Shown piece by piece: positions 47,817 to 57,588 of a DNA stretch of 64,000 bases. Each line of letters begins with the position of its first letter. The stretch's first letter is position 1. The DNA lies in NCBI RefSeq assembly GCF_050262165.1, contig NZ_CP189844.1; one strand, written 5' to 3'. Made by a program: the position numbers and the translations under genes. The notes under the pieces were generated by a model that worked only from the letters and a program-made list of their open reading frames with translations, ran no database searches and was not told where the DNA came from. This DNA comes from Parvimonas sp015257355 (GTDB lineage Bacteria > Bacillota > Clostridia > Tissierellales > Peptoniphilaceae).

Positions 47817-48458
47817 ATGAAAGAGAATTATCAGTTATTATTGGACAATATAATAAAAGAAAATGAAAAAAATAATTATGCACCAACTCTTCTACTACAT
47901 TCTTGTTGTGGACCTTGTAGTAGCTATTGTCTTGAGTATTTGTCAAATTATTTTAGAATTACAATTTTTTACTATAATCCAAATATTTATCCAAAGGAAG
48001 AATATTTTTTCAGAGTTGAAGAACAAAGAAAACTTATAGAAAAAATTAACGGAAAGTATCCAATAGATATGGTTGTTGGTAAATATGATGTAGATAGATT
48101 TTATAAAACTGTTAAGGGAATGGAAAAGATGAAAGAAGGATCTGTTCGTTGCCATAATTGTTATGAACTTAGACTTAGAGAGGCTGCAATTTTAGCAAAA
48201 ATAGAAAATTTTGATTATTTCACAACTACTTTAACTATAAGTCCTCATAAAAATTCACAAATTTTAAATGAAATTGGACAAAGAGTTGCTGATGAAGTTG
48301 GAGTGAAACATCTTCCATCTGACTTTAAGAAAAAGAATGGATACAAGAGAAGTGTTGAACTTTCATTAATGTTTGGAATGTATAGGCAAGATTATTGTGG
48401 TTGTATTTTCTCTAAGATGGAAAGAGAAGAATTTAAAAAGTTAAAAGAAAGCTCATAG
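47817..48458 (+). CDS. queH: Epoxyqueuosine reductase QueH
   Basis: Last step of queuosine synthesis, reducing epoxyqueuosine in tRNAs with GUN anticodons; the non-B12 enzyme that replaces QueG in many anaerobes. 213 residues from ATG 47817, chosen for the AAGGAGG just upstream (an ATG at 47787 lacks one). Cysteine motifs are HSCCGPCSSYC near the N-terminus, VRCHNCYELR in the middle and QDYCGCIFS at the C-terminus, matching the Fe-S-binding pattern of DUF208. It lies right after the rRNA-tRNA operon that encodes tRNA-Asn(GTT), a target. Confidence 0.93.
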   Translation: MKENYQLLLDNIIKENEKNNYAPTLLLHSCCGPCSSYCLEYLSNYFRITIFYYNPNIYPKEEYFFRVEEQRKLIEKINGKYPIDMVVGKYDVDRFYKTVKGMEKMKEGSVRCHNCYELRLREAAILAKIENFDYFTTTLTISPHKNSQILNEIGQRVADEVGVKHLPSDFKKKNGYKRSVELSLMFGMYRQDYCGCIFSKMEREEFKKLKESS

Positions 48459-48472
48459 CATTCTTTTCTTAT

Positions 48473-48547
48473 GTTCTTGTAGTTAAATGGATATAACAGT
48501 CCCCTCCTAAGGGACCGTTGTGGGTTCGATTCCCGCCAGGAACGCCA
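48473..48547 (+). tRNA. tRNA-Arg (CCT)
   Basis: 75 bases. Acceptor GTTCTTG/CAGGAAC, anticodon CCT in loop CTCCTAA, G discriminator, encoded CCA. It stands 14 bases after queH and has its own terminator. Confidence 0.95.
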
Positions 48548-48548
48548 A

Positions 48549-48578
48549 AAAAGTACATTTAAGAATGTACTTTTTCTT
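48549..48578 (+). terminator. Terminator after tRNA-Arg
   Basis: Stem AAAAGTACATT/AATGTACTTTT with a TAAG loop and trailing T. Confidence 0.85.
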
Positions 48579-48606
48579 TATAAATTTATTTTACATAGGA
48601 GATATA

Positions 48607-50155
48607 ATGAAAAAATTTTTTAATTTTATTTTTAGTAGGATTTTTTTTTTATTTTGTATGGTATTACTCCAACTGGGTTTCTTAGCAGTATTCTTAATGT
48701 ATTTTAGTAGATATTTTATTTACTTGTACAGTTTGAATTTAATAGTTGGAATGATTTTTACTTTTATGATAGTAAATGATAATATAAATCCTGCTTTTAA
48801 AATAACCTGGATATTAATTGTAATTGTAATACCATTTTTAGGTGGATTTATATATTTAACTTTTGGTGAGAAAAGACTTTTGAAATCTATTAAGAAGAGA
48901 CTTTACGGATTTTCAATTAAGTTTAAAGATTCTATGGATTTGTCAAAAGATTATGATATTGAAAACTTAAATGATTCTGATATGAATGTTTATAGGCAAG
49001 CTAAATACATAAATAGTGCAACAGGTAGTCCTATATTTTTTAATACAGATACTAAGTACTATGGTTCTGGTGAAGAAAGTTTTGAAGATTATTTGAATGA
49101 TTTAAGAACTGCTGAAAAATTTATTTTTATGGAATATTTTATAATATCAGAAGGTTTTTTCTTAGATTCAATTTTAGAAATTTTTAAAGAAAAAGTTGAA
49201 AAGGGTGTAGATGTAAGAATTATTTTAGATGATGTAGGAAGTATATTAACATTATCTAATAAAAAAATTGAAGAAATTAGAAGTTTTGGTATAAAAGTTG
49301 TAGAATTTAATCCTATAAAAGGAATTATTCTACCAAAACATAATAATAGAACTCATAGAAAAATGACAATAATTGATGGAAGAATTGGATATACGGGAGG
49401 AATTAATATTGCTGATGAGTATATTAATTTAATTGAAAAATATGGTTATTGGAAAGACTCAGTATTAAGAATTGAAGGTCATGCGGTTTGGCAATTTATA
49501 AATATGTTTATATCTCTTTGGGATTATTCAACAGGTGAGAATACAGATATTGCAACTTTGTATGATAAGAATAAAAGCGAAGAAACAGCTACTATAAAGA
49601 AAGAATTGGGAGTTGTTATTCCATTTACTGAAACACCTATACAAGAATCTATAGGTGAAAATATGTATATAAATATGATTAGACGTGCTAATAGATATAT
49701 TTTATATTACATCCCCATATTTAATCATAACTTGGGAAATGGAAAAAGCTTTAATAAGTGCTGCAAAATCTGGTGTTGATGTAAGAATCATAACTCCTCA
49801 TATTCCTGATAAAAAATATGTTCATTTACTTACAAGGTCTTTTTATAAAAATCTTGTTGAAAATGGTGTTAAGATTTATGAATTCGAAAAAGGATTTATA
49901 CATGCGAAAAACTGTATTTGTGATGATGAATTTGTAGTAATTGGTAGTATCAATCTTGATTATAGAAGTTTGTATCTTCACTTTGAATGCGCTGTTTGGA
50001 CTTATGGAGCACCAATAATTACTGATGATGTAAAAGAAGATTTTGAAAATACATTAAAACAGTCATTAAAGATAACACCTGAGTGGGTTAAATCTAGAAA
50101 TTTAATAACAAGAATCTTACAATCACTATTGAGGTTATTTGCACCACTTATGTAA
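48607..50155 (+). pseudogene. cls: Cardiolipin synthase, one frameshift
   Basis: Phospholipase-D-superfamily membrane enzyme that condenses phosphatidylglycerols to cardiolipin. It starts at ATG 48607 (AGGAG upstream) with two N-terminal membrane helices, as in ClsA-type proteins. The first HKD motif is THRKMTIIDGRIGYTGG, in the frame that runs to 49779. The second (FIHAKNCICDDEFVVIGSIN) is in another frame that ends at 50155. The frames join at the T run 49700-49703: removing one T gives the expected RYIYITSPYL. The repaired protein is about 515 residues, normal. The frameshift may be a sequence error. Confidence 0.85.
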
Positions 50156-50160
50156 ATTTA

Positions 50161-50192
50161 GACTTTTACTTTTTAGTAAAAGTCTTTTTTTA
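50161..50192 (+). terminator. Terminator after cardiolipin synthase
   Basis: Ten-base-pair stem GACTTTTACT/AGTAAAAGTC, TTTT loop, seven T. Confidence 0.9.
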
Positions 50193-50271
50193 TTACAACT
50201 AAATAATTGTACTTATCAATAATATTATGATAAAATAATATTCTAGAAGAATATAGTAATGGAGTTGAATT

Positions 50272-51015
50272 ATGAGAAATATAATGCTCACAGTTAGTTA
50301 TGATGGAAGTTTGTTTTTCGGCTTTCAAAAGCAAGAAGATGTTGTAACTGTTCAAGGAGAGATTGAGAATGCCTTGAAAAAAATAACAGGCGAGGATATA
50401 AATATTATTTCAGCAGGACGAACTGATAGAGGAGTTCATTCTCTAAGACATATTATTAATTTTTATACTGATAGCAATGTTGGAGTTTTGAATTTTAAAA
50501 CTGCATTAAATCACTTTTTACCAATTGGAGTAAGAGTACTGGATTCAAAAGAGGTTTCTGAAGAATTTCATTCAAGATTTGATGCAAAGATGAAGACATA
50601 TAAATATATTTTAAATTTGGACGAAGTTATGGATCCAATATACTATAATTATAAAGCTAATTTTCCATATCCTTTAGATATTGAAAAAATGAAAAGCTAA
50701 AGAATATTTTATTGGTAAAAAGAGTTTTAAAGCATTTATGGGACCAAGAACTGGTAATACTAATCCTGTTAGGGAGATTAAGTCTTTTGAAATTTATAAA
50801 GAAAATAATGATTTAATATTTTTTTAATTAAAGGACAAAGCTTCATTAGAAATCAAGTTAGAATAATGGTAGGAACTTTGGTTGATATTGGTAGAGGATT
50901 GATTAGAGAAGATGAACTTGAAAGAATTTTAGATAGCGAAGATAGGACTAAAGCAGGAATAACGTTAAGTCCAAATGGTCTATATTTAATGGAGATTTTA
51001 TATGATGAATTTTAA
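50272..51015 (+). pseudogene. truA: tRNA pseudouridine synthase A, two compensating frameshifts
   Basis: Makes pseudouridine at positions 38-40 of tRNAs. The N-terminal part has VSYDGSLFFGFQKQ and the catalytic Asp in SAGRTDRGVHS (about residue 52). The first frame stops at 50700 after an A run (50692-50695, one A too many). A second frame carries YFIGKKSFKAFMGPRTGNTNP up to a T run (50819-50825, one T too few), after which the original frame resumes with GQSFIRNQVRIMVGTLVD and ends at 51015. All of the family's conserved blocks are present in order, which favours sequence error over decay. About 248 residues when repaired. Confidence 0.88.
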
Positions 51016-51041
51016 AGATTTAGATTTTTCTTGTCGAAAAA

Positions 51042-51515
51042 TTGAGAGAACTAGATAACGGAAAAAATCACATTTTAATAACAGGAAATATAAAGGTAGG
51101 TAAAAGTACTCTTTTAGATGCTTTTATCAAAAAATACTATAAAAAAAATTCGAAAATAGACGGTATTATGACCGAACTTGTCATAACAGATAAATTTAGA
51201 ATTGAACTTTTTAGATATGGAACTGATAAGAGATTTATTATTGGAGAAAGAGTAAGTAATATGAAATTTTATGATGATGTTTTCTTAAAAAAAAGTTATG
51301 AGTTCATGGAAGATTTCAAAAATAATGATATTTTAGTATTTGATGAAATAGGAAACAAGGAAGGACATTTAATTGATTATTGCAAAAAATTAATTTCTCT
51401 TTTTGAAGAGAATAGAATTTTTGCTGTATTAAAAAAAGCAGGTAATCCAATAGTTGATAATTTGGATAAACTTGAAAATTATGTAATTTTTGATTTGGAT
51501 AAGTTTTATGAATAG
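51042..51515 (+). CDS. P-loop nucleoside-triphosphatase (THEP1-like), N-terminus uncertain
   Basis: 157 residues with a Walker A (ITGNIKVGKST) close to the N-terminus and a Walker B-like LVFDEIGNKEGHL, plus TELVI between them: the pattern of the small NTPase family PF03266 (THEP1/DUF265). In vivo role unknown. TTG 51042 has no ribosome site. A better start is the ATG at 51002, overlapping the truA stop codon (ATGATGAATTTTAA); it joins this frame if one T is removed from the run 51025-51029, adding about 13 residues. The gene overlaps the tadA start (51508). Confidence 0.7.
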   Translation: MRELDNGKNHILITGNIKVGKSTLLDAFIKKYYKKNSKIDGIMTELVITDKFRIELFRYGTDKRFIIGERVSNMKFYDDVFLKKSYEFMEDFKNNDILVFDEIGNKEGHLIDYCKKLISLFEENRIFAVLKKAGNPIVDNLDKLENYVIFDLDKFYE

Positions 51516-51976
51516 AGATGAATATTTTATGGTTTTGCTTTAAGAGAAGCAAAAAAAAAGCGTATGATAAGGGTGAAGTTCCAGTTGGTTGTGTTATTGT
51601 AAAGAATGATAAGATAATTTCAAGAGGACACAATCAAGTTTTAAGCAAAAAAAGTGGAGTATATCACGCAGAAATTATTGCAATTAATAAAGCGGGGAAA
51701 AAACTCGGTGATTTTAGACTTGAAGATACTGAAATTTTTGTAACTCTTGAGCCATGCTGTATGTGTGCAGGGGCAATTGTAAACAGTAGGATTAAGAGAG
51801 TGGTTATAGGTACAATGGATCCAAAAAGAGGTTTTTGTGGTTCTATAGAAAATGTACTTGATAGACAAGAAATGAATCATAAGTCAATTATAGAAACCAA
51901 AGTTTTAGAAAAAGAGTGTTTAGAAATACTGCAAGAATTTTTTAAGATTTTAAGGAGTGAGAAGAAAAATAAATGA
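51508..51976 (+). CDS. tadA: tRNA adenosine(34) deaminase, N-terminus frame-disrupted
   Basis: Converts A34 to inosine in tRNA-Arg(ACG). The catalytic HAE (VYHAEIIAI) and the zinc motif PCCMCAG are both present. The natural start is ATG 51508 (MNRDEYFMV...), which overlaps the end of the NTPase gene, but that frame stops at once. The conserved N-terminal pattern FMxxALxxAKKAxxxGEVPVG is recovered if the T run near 51533 gains a base and the A9 run at 51551-51559 loses two. Without repair, the open frame starts at 51518 with an unnatural N-terminus (MNILWFCFKRS). About 155 residues. Confidence 0.85.
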
Positions 51977-52382
51977 AATTAGTAGTTTGTTTAGATAAAA
52001 ATAACGGAATTAGTTTTTTTGGTAAAAGGCAAAGCAAGACGAGTTACAAAGAAAAAATCTTTTTGAACTAATAGAAGATAAAAAACTTTATGTAGTTGAA
52101 AACAGCTATGATTTATATAAAGATTATGCATTTAATTTTGAAATAGTAAATGAAAATACTGAAATAGATAATGATGCAGTATTTTTATATGAAGGTGATT
52201 ATTTAGATAAGTTTTTACCATATACTGACGAAATAATCTGTTATTTTTGGAATAGAGATTATCCTTTTGATGAAACTTTTGAAGAGCATTTAAAAAATAT
52301 TTGGAAAGAAAAAGAAAAGGTTGAATTTAAAGGAAAAAGCCATGATGAAATTACAAGAATAAGATATGTAAAGGAAGATTGA
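51973..52382 (+). pseudogene. Conserved clostridial hypothetical protein, one frameshift
   Basis: Starts at ATG 51973, overlapping the tadA stop codon (ATGA). MKLVVCLDKNNGISFFGKRQSK and, after one frame change, DELQRKNLFELIEDKKLYVVEN ... FKGKSHDEITRIRY resemble a widespread clostridial protein of about 140 residues that begins MKLIVC(L/V)DDxNGMxFNxRRQSRD and ends in FxGxSHEKIT. I recall the pattern but not a proven function. The break is at 52036-52037, where AGCAAGACG needs one more A. Its position behind tadA as a coupled gene is the only functional clue. Confidence 0.65.
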
Positions 52383-52383
52383 T

Positions 52384-53115
52384 ATGAATTATACTATTAA
52401 AATTAATAATAAAAATTTAAGGATAATCCTAACTATACTATTAGCAATTATTACCGTTGTGGCTGGATATCTTTATTATAAAGAGATATCAAATAAGAAT
52501 AAAACTACAAATAATATAGTATGTTGACTTGATGTAAATAATTTACCAGAATATACTGGGAAGCCTTATGTAGTTATAAATAATAATGAACCTAATTTTG
52601 ATAAAAGTGAGTTAGTACCAAAATCTTTTGAAAAATATGCGGAATTAGATAACTTAAAGAGATGTGGTACTGCTGATTCTATAATTGGTCAAGATCTTAT
52701 GCCAACTTCAAAAAGAGAAAATATTTCTTCAGTAAAGCCGACTGGATGGAAGTCTGTAAAGTATAATGGAATAGAAGGTGGAAATTTATATAATCGTTGC
52801 CATCTTATTGGATTTCAACTTGCAGGTGAAAATGCTAATAAAAGAAATTTAATAACTGGAACTAGATATTTGAATACAAAAGGCATGCTACCTTTTGAAA
52901 ATATGGTTGCTGACTATGTAAAAGAAACAAATAATCATGTTAGATATAGAGTAACCCCAATCTTCGTTGGTAATGAATTAGTTGCTAGAGGTGTTCAGAT
53001 TGAAGCAATGTCAATTGAAGATAACGGAAAAGCTATTAAGTTTAATGTTTATTGTTTCAATGTACAACCTAATATAGAAATAAATTACAAAACTGGAGAT
53101 TCAAGGAGTAAGTAG
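52384..53115 (+). pseudogene. DNA/RNA non-specific endonuclease with an in-frame stop codon
   Basis: Membrane-anchored or secreted nuclease of the EndA/NucA group. The first 35 residues contain a signal/anchor helix (IILTILLAIITVVAGYLYY). The nuclease domain has YTGKPYVVINNN, then the catalytic block YNRCHLIGFQLAGENANKRN with the active-site His, and ITGTRYLNTKGM. An in-frame TGA at 52525-52527 separates the anchor from the nuclease. A single G-to-T change from GGA (Gly) would explain it. Codons on both sides are in the same frame, so no indel is involved. Translation could restart only at ATG 52699, past important residues. About 243 residues when repaired. Confidence 0.8.
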
Positions 53116-53118
53116 TAT

Positions 53119-53527
53119 ATGAAAAAATTAAAAAAATATTCAATTTTTATTTTAATTTTGATAGGATTAACTGCCTGTAGTAAGGAAAAAATTGAATTGC
53201 CAAAATCAAAAGATTTAGAGAGTATTAAAGTAACTGAAGTAATAAAAGAAAAAAAAAGAAGAACAAGATATTGTTAATATAAACAAAGAAGAAGATATAA
53301 ATAATTTTATAGATTCAGTATCATCTGCAACAAAGACTAAGCAATCATCTATTTCAGATACTCCTACTAATGTAGATAAATATTTTATAATAAGTTTAAA
53401 TCATAAAGACTCTAAAAATAACGATTCAAAATTTTATATTTATAAATCAAAAAAATATTCAGATGATAAATATGTATATTTGGAACAACCATATAGAGGA
53501 ATTTTTAGAATAAAGAAAGAAAAATTA
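53119..53527 (+). pseudogene. Small lipoprotein of unknown function, one frameshift
   Basis: Starts at ATG 53119, three bases after the nuclease gene. Signal peptide with lipobox GLTAC (Cys20). The first frame ends after about 50 residues in an A run (53249-53257), where one A too many is present. The other frame continues with EEQDIVNINKEEDINNF ... YLEQPYRGIFRIKKEN and stops at 53525-53527. About 135 residues when repaired, with a strand-rich C-terminal half. No family recognised. It may be cotranscribed with the nuclease. Confidence 0.6.
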
Positions 53528-53650
53528 AAAAAATATTAATTGGTTAAATGATTAAATTTGATTTTTTATTAAATAATATGATAGAATTATAACAGATAGT
53601 TTTTATTAAATAATGTAAAAAGTATTGAAATATAGAAGGAGGAAATTTAA

Positions 53651-54376
53651 ATGATTGAGTTTAAAAACGTTACAAAAGTTTATTCTAAAGGTGTTAAAGC
53701 TGTTGATAATATTAGCTTTAAAATTGAAGAGGGAGAAATTTTTGGATTTTTAGGACCTAATGGTGCTGGTAAGAGTACTAGTTTAAAAATGCTAGTTGGT
53801 ATTTTAGAACAATCTGAAGGAAAAATTACAGTTAATGGAGTTGATACTTTAGAAGATTCTATAAAAGTTAAAGAAATGATAAGCTATGTTCCTGATAATC
53901 CAGATATCTATACAAAAATGACAGGCATAAAGTATTTGAATTTCATAGCAGATATTTATGGAATAGATGAAAAAGTAAGAAAAGAAAAAATTGAAGAATA
54001 CAATAGAAAATTAGAGTTAGGAGATGCAATTTACAGTACAATTGAAAGTTATTCACATGGTATGCGTCAAAAATTAGTTTTGATTGGAGCGTTAATTACT
54101 TCTCCTAAGGTATTAATTCTTGATGAACCAATGGTTGGTTTGGATGTTAAAACTTCTTTTAATTTAAAGACAATTTTAAGAGAATTTGCAGATGCAGGAA
54201 ATACAGTAATTTTTTCAACACATGTAATGGAAGTTGCTGAAAAAATCTGTGATAAATTAGTAATCATTAATAAAGGAAAAATTGCGTTTTGTGGAAAATT
54301 ATCTGAATTAAAAACTGAAGATAATTCAAATGAAGATTTAGAAAAAATATTCTTGGAGTTGACAGAAAATGAATAA
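53651..54376 (+). CDS. ABC exporter ATPase
   Basis: 241-residue nucleotide-binding subunit of a two-gene ABC-2 type exporter. Walker A FLGPNGAGKST, signature YSHGMRQKLVL, Walker B VLILDEPMVGLD, His switch FSTHVMEVAEK. AGAAGGAGG precedes the ATG. It overlaps the permease gene by eight bases. The exported substrate is unknown; similar pairs export lipids, peptides or drugs. No regulator gene adjoins. Confidence 0.94.
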   Translation: MIEFKNVTKVYSKGVKAVDNISFKIEEGEIFGFLGPNGAGKSTSLKMLVGILEQSEGKITVNGVDTLEDSIKVKEMISYVPDNPDIYTKMTGIKYLNFIADIYGIDEKVRKEKIEEYNRKLELGDAIYSTIESYSHGMRQKLVLIGALITSPKVLILDEPMVGLDVKTSFNLKTILREFADAGNTVIFSTHVMEVAEKICDKLVIINKGKIAFCGKLSELKTEDNSNEDLEKIFLELTENE

Positions 54377-56078
54377 ATCTAAATTATTAACTTTAATAAA
54401 ATATTTTGTTTCAATTGATTTTTTTGCAATTTTATCTATAAAACAAAATTTAAAAACAAAAGGTAAAAAAGCTGCAAGTTTTCAAGGAATTGCAGGCGTA
54501 CTAGTATTTCTAGCATTATTTATTTATGGAGCTCCTAAAGTGGGAGAATTTATAGCTAGGAATTTTCAAAGTCCACTTGGAAGAGCTAGTATTACAAGTA
54601 TATCAGTAGGTGTTTTTATATTTACATTATTTTTATCATTGGCAACAGCATTTGTTTTTATTGAAAAAAATAATGAAACAGAAATATTATTATCATTACC
54701 TATTTCAGGTAGTGACATCTTCTTAGCCAGAATATACTCATTAGCAATAACATTTTATGTATCATTTTTTATAATGTTCTCAATAGCTATTGGAGTAACT
54801 GGATATACTGTTGGAAAGGGATTAGACTTCTATATTTTTAGTTTCATAGGTTTAATGATTTTAGATTTAGAAACAATTTTAATAACAGGAGTTATAATAA
54901 TATTTTTTGGAAAACTATTAAAAACAAGTAAATTATTTAATAGATTTTTAAAACTAATCTATGGTATATTTATGGTTGGTATATTTGTAATCTATATGAT
55001 ATTTACACAAGCTGCATCAAATCCAGCTTTAGGAATAAATATCAGTAAGTTTGTTGTAGATTTTTTGAAAATAAACTTTCATCAATTTTCTTCTTTGTAA
55101 TCTGGATAAAGAAAATTATACTTTCAAATGATTTAATAACATCAATTACAAATTTATCAATAGGATTAGCTATTTGTATTGTATTAGCACTATTATTAAA
55201 ATTCTTAGCTGAAAGAAATTATTTATCTATTTTAAGAAGTGTAAATGTTGTTTCAAAAGAAAGTAAATCAGTTATTGAAAAGAGAAAAAAACAAGGTGTT
55301 GCACAATCTAGACAATATAAATGGTTTGTGTTATTTAAAAAGGAGTTAAAAGAAATTATAACTACTCCAACATATTTTATGCAAATATTTTTAATTGATT
55401 TAATGTTAGTGATTTTTGGAGGAGTTGGAATTTATTATGGAATTCAATATAAATCACAATTAGTTTTAGCTATAAATGTATTTGTTTCAAATAATACATT
55501 AACTAACTTATTAGCTATTGCACTTGCACTGCTGCTGGTGCTGTTTTTTAGGATTGTTTTTTGGACTTTCTTCACTTACAACAAGCTCAGTTTCAAGAGA
55601 AGGAAAAGCGTTCTGGGTATTAGCATCTGCGCCAATAAGTGTGGATACACATTTAATATCAAGAATATTTGCTTGCCAAGTATTACATTTTTCAACAGCA
55701 ACTATTGTAATATTACTTTCAATGATTATTTATGTTTTTAATCCTCTTGTTTATGTAGCGATTATATTAGGAATGATGTTAACTTTCTTTGTAAGTGGTA
55801 GTTTAAATATGATTTTAGGATTAGTGAATCCATATTTTGATTGGAAAACACCTAAGGAAGCATTAAATGGTGGTTCAGGTCAAATTAATATATTTGTTTC
55901 AATTTTAATAAATTATGGATTATATGGAATACTGATATTTTTAACTGTAAAAATGGTAAAGATGAACCAAAAATTGGTTCCAATAGTTTTAGCTAATTTA
56001 GGATTGATTATACTTACAGGAATAATTTCATATATCATAGATAGAATATTATTTAAGAAACTATTAAAAAGATTATAA
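54369..56078 (+). pseudogene. ABC exporter permease (ABC_tran_2-like), two frameshifts
   Basis: About 570-residue membrane subunit paired with the ATPase. Three frames together cover it. The first runs to 55100 (at least four membrane helices, including VFIEKNNETEILLSLPIS, the conserved cytoplasmic turn). The second begins after a T4 run at 55086-55089 that needs one more T, and runs through the charged middle (ESKSVIEKRKKQGVAQSRQY). The third begins at the T6 run 55544-55549 that has one T too many, and ends at 56078 with TSSVSREGKAFWVLASAPIS and four helices. The layout matches the Firmicute family PF16949. The breaks resemble the others in this region and may be errors. Confidence 0.8.
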
Positions 56079-56109
56079 AAAAATAGAGTGAATAAATCAC
56101 TCTATTTTT
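56079..56109. terminator. Bidirectional terminator between the exporter and pncB
   Basis: Thirteen-base-pair stem AAAAATAGAGTGA/TCACTCTATTTTT, five-base loop. Confidence 0.9.
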
Positions 56110-57571
56110 TTTTAGATATTTTTACAGTTTCATTTAATAAATTATTTTTTAATTCCCAAAGATTTTTAGAAAGGTCAACTTTGTAAATATGAGGGTTATC
56201 AAATCTTTTAAACTCATCCCAAAGACTTTCAACTTCACTTTTACAATATTCTCTAATTTCTTCTATATCAGGTAATTCATAAACTAATTCTCCAGACTTG
56301 AAGATTTGTTTTGACATAGGTCTTAAAATATAGTCTTCATAAGTCGTTGTCTTCCATGTATAAATTGGATGGAAAATTGAAATAGGCTTACTTTCATCAA
56401 TTTTTTCATTAAATAATGTAATTAAATCAGCTTCAGCTTTCATTGTTTTTTTATCATATATTCTATATAATTTTTTAACTCCAGGAGTTGTTATTTTATC
56501 AACATTTTCTGAAACTTTAATTTTTGGAATTATTTTTCCGTCTTCTTCAACTGCAACTAATTTATAAACACCACCAAAAACTGGATTAGTTTTTGATGTT
56601 ATAAGTCTTTCTCCAATACCAAATGAATCAATCATTGCACCTTGATGTAATAGATCTCTAATAGTATATTCATCAAGTGAATTTGAAACTACAATTTGGA
56701 CATCTTCATAACCAGCTTCATCTAGCATAATTCTAGCTTGTTTTGAAAGATATGCTAAATCACCACTATCAAGTCTAATACCTTTCGGTCTAATTCCCAT
56801 AGGTTTTAAAACTTCATCAAAAGTTTTTATTGCGTTTGGAACACCGGATTGTAAAGTGTTATAAGTATCAACAAGTAAAACACAATTATTAGGGAATGAT
56901 TTTGCAAATGCTTTAAATGCATCTAATTCGGTATCAAACATTTGAACCCATGAATGAGCCATTGTTCCAAGTACTGGAATATTAAATAATTTTCCTGTTA
57001 GAACATTCGAAGTTCCATCAACACCGGCAATATATGCAGCTTTTGCTCCATATACAGATGCATCAACTCCTTGTGCACGTCTTGCACCAAATTCCATAAC
57101 AGCTCTACCTTTTGCGGCCCTTTTTATCCTATTTGATTTAGTAGCTATCAAACTTTCATGATTGATAACTAATAGTGCAATAGTTTCAATTAATTGTGCT
57201 TGTACAGATGTTCCTCTAATTGTCATAATTGGTTCGTTAGGGAAGATAACACTTCCTTCAGGAACAGACCAAATATCACAATTAAATTTAAAATTCTTTA
57301 AAAAATCTATAAATTTATCGTCAAATGTATTTAATGATTTGAAATATTCTATATCTTCTTCATTGAATTCCATTGATTTAAGAATTTTTACTAAATGCTC
57401 TAGTCCAGAAAAAATTGCATAACTTGCACGATCAGGATTATTTCTATAAAAAATATCAAAAATATGTAATTTTATTTTCCAAATTTTCATTGAAATAACC
57501 TTGAGCCATTGTGTATTCGTAAAAAAATCTGCTAATATTGAAATATTGTATTCCTTAAAATTTCTATTCAT
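56102..57571 (-). CDS. pncB: Nicotinate phosphoribosyltransferase
   Basis: First step of the Preiss-Handler NAD salvage route, making nicotinate mononucleotide. 489 residues. Conserved blocks are EFGARRAQGVDASVYGAKAA, GTMAHSWVQMFDTELDAF, VDTYNTLQSGVPNA, GIRLDSGDLAYLSK and SFGIGERLITSKTNPVFGGV, all in the expected order. GGAGGAACTTT precedes the start codon. It lies 17 bases after an unknown gene on the same strand and probably shares its promoter near 58406. Confidence 0.95.
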   Translation of the reverse strand: MNRNFKEYNISILADFFTNTQWLKVISMKIWKIKLHIFDIFYRNNPDRASYAIFSGLEHLVKILKSMEFNEEDIEYFKSLNTFDDKFIDFLKNFKFNCDIWSVPEGSVIFPNEPIMTIRGTSVQAQLIETIALLVINHESLIATKSNRIKRAAKGRAVMEFGARRAQGVDASVYGAKAAYIAGVDGTSNVLTGKLFNIPVLGTMAHSWVQMFDTELDAFKAFAKSFPNNCVLLVDTYNTLQSGVPNAIKTFDEVLKPMGIRPKGIRLDSGDLAYLSKQARIMLDEAGYEDVQIVVSNSLDEYTIRDLLHQGAMIDSFGIGERLITSKTNPVFGGVYKLVAVEEDGKIIPKIKVSENVDKITTPGVKKLYRIYDKKTMKAEADLITLFNEKIDESKPISIFHPIYTWKTTTYEDYILRPMSKQIFKSGELVYELPDIEEIREYCKSEVESLWDEFKRFDNPHIYKVDLSKNLWELKNNLLNETVKISKKK

Positions 57572-57588
57572 AAAGTTCCTCCTTAAAA

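Noticed and set aside
52525..52527. TGA read as selenocysteine or tryptophan
   Set aside because: TGA serves as an ordinary stop codon elsewhere in the window (tadA, the gene at 51973), no SECIS-like hairpin follows, and the family has no selenocysteine; a Gly codon change is simpler.
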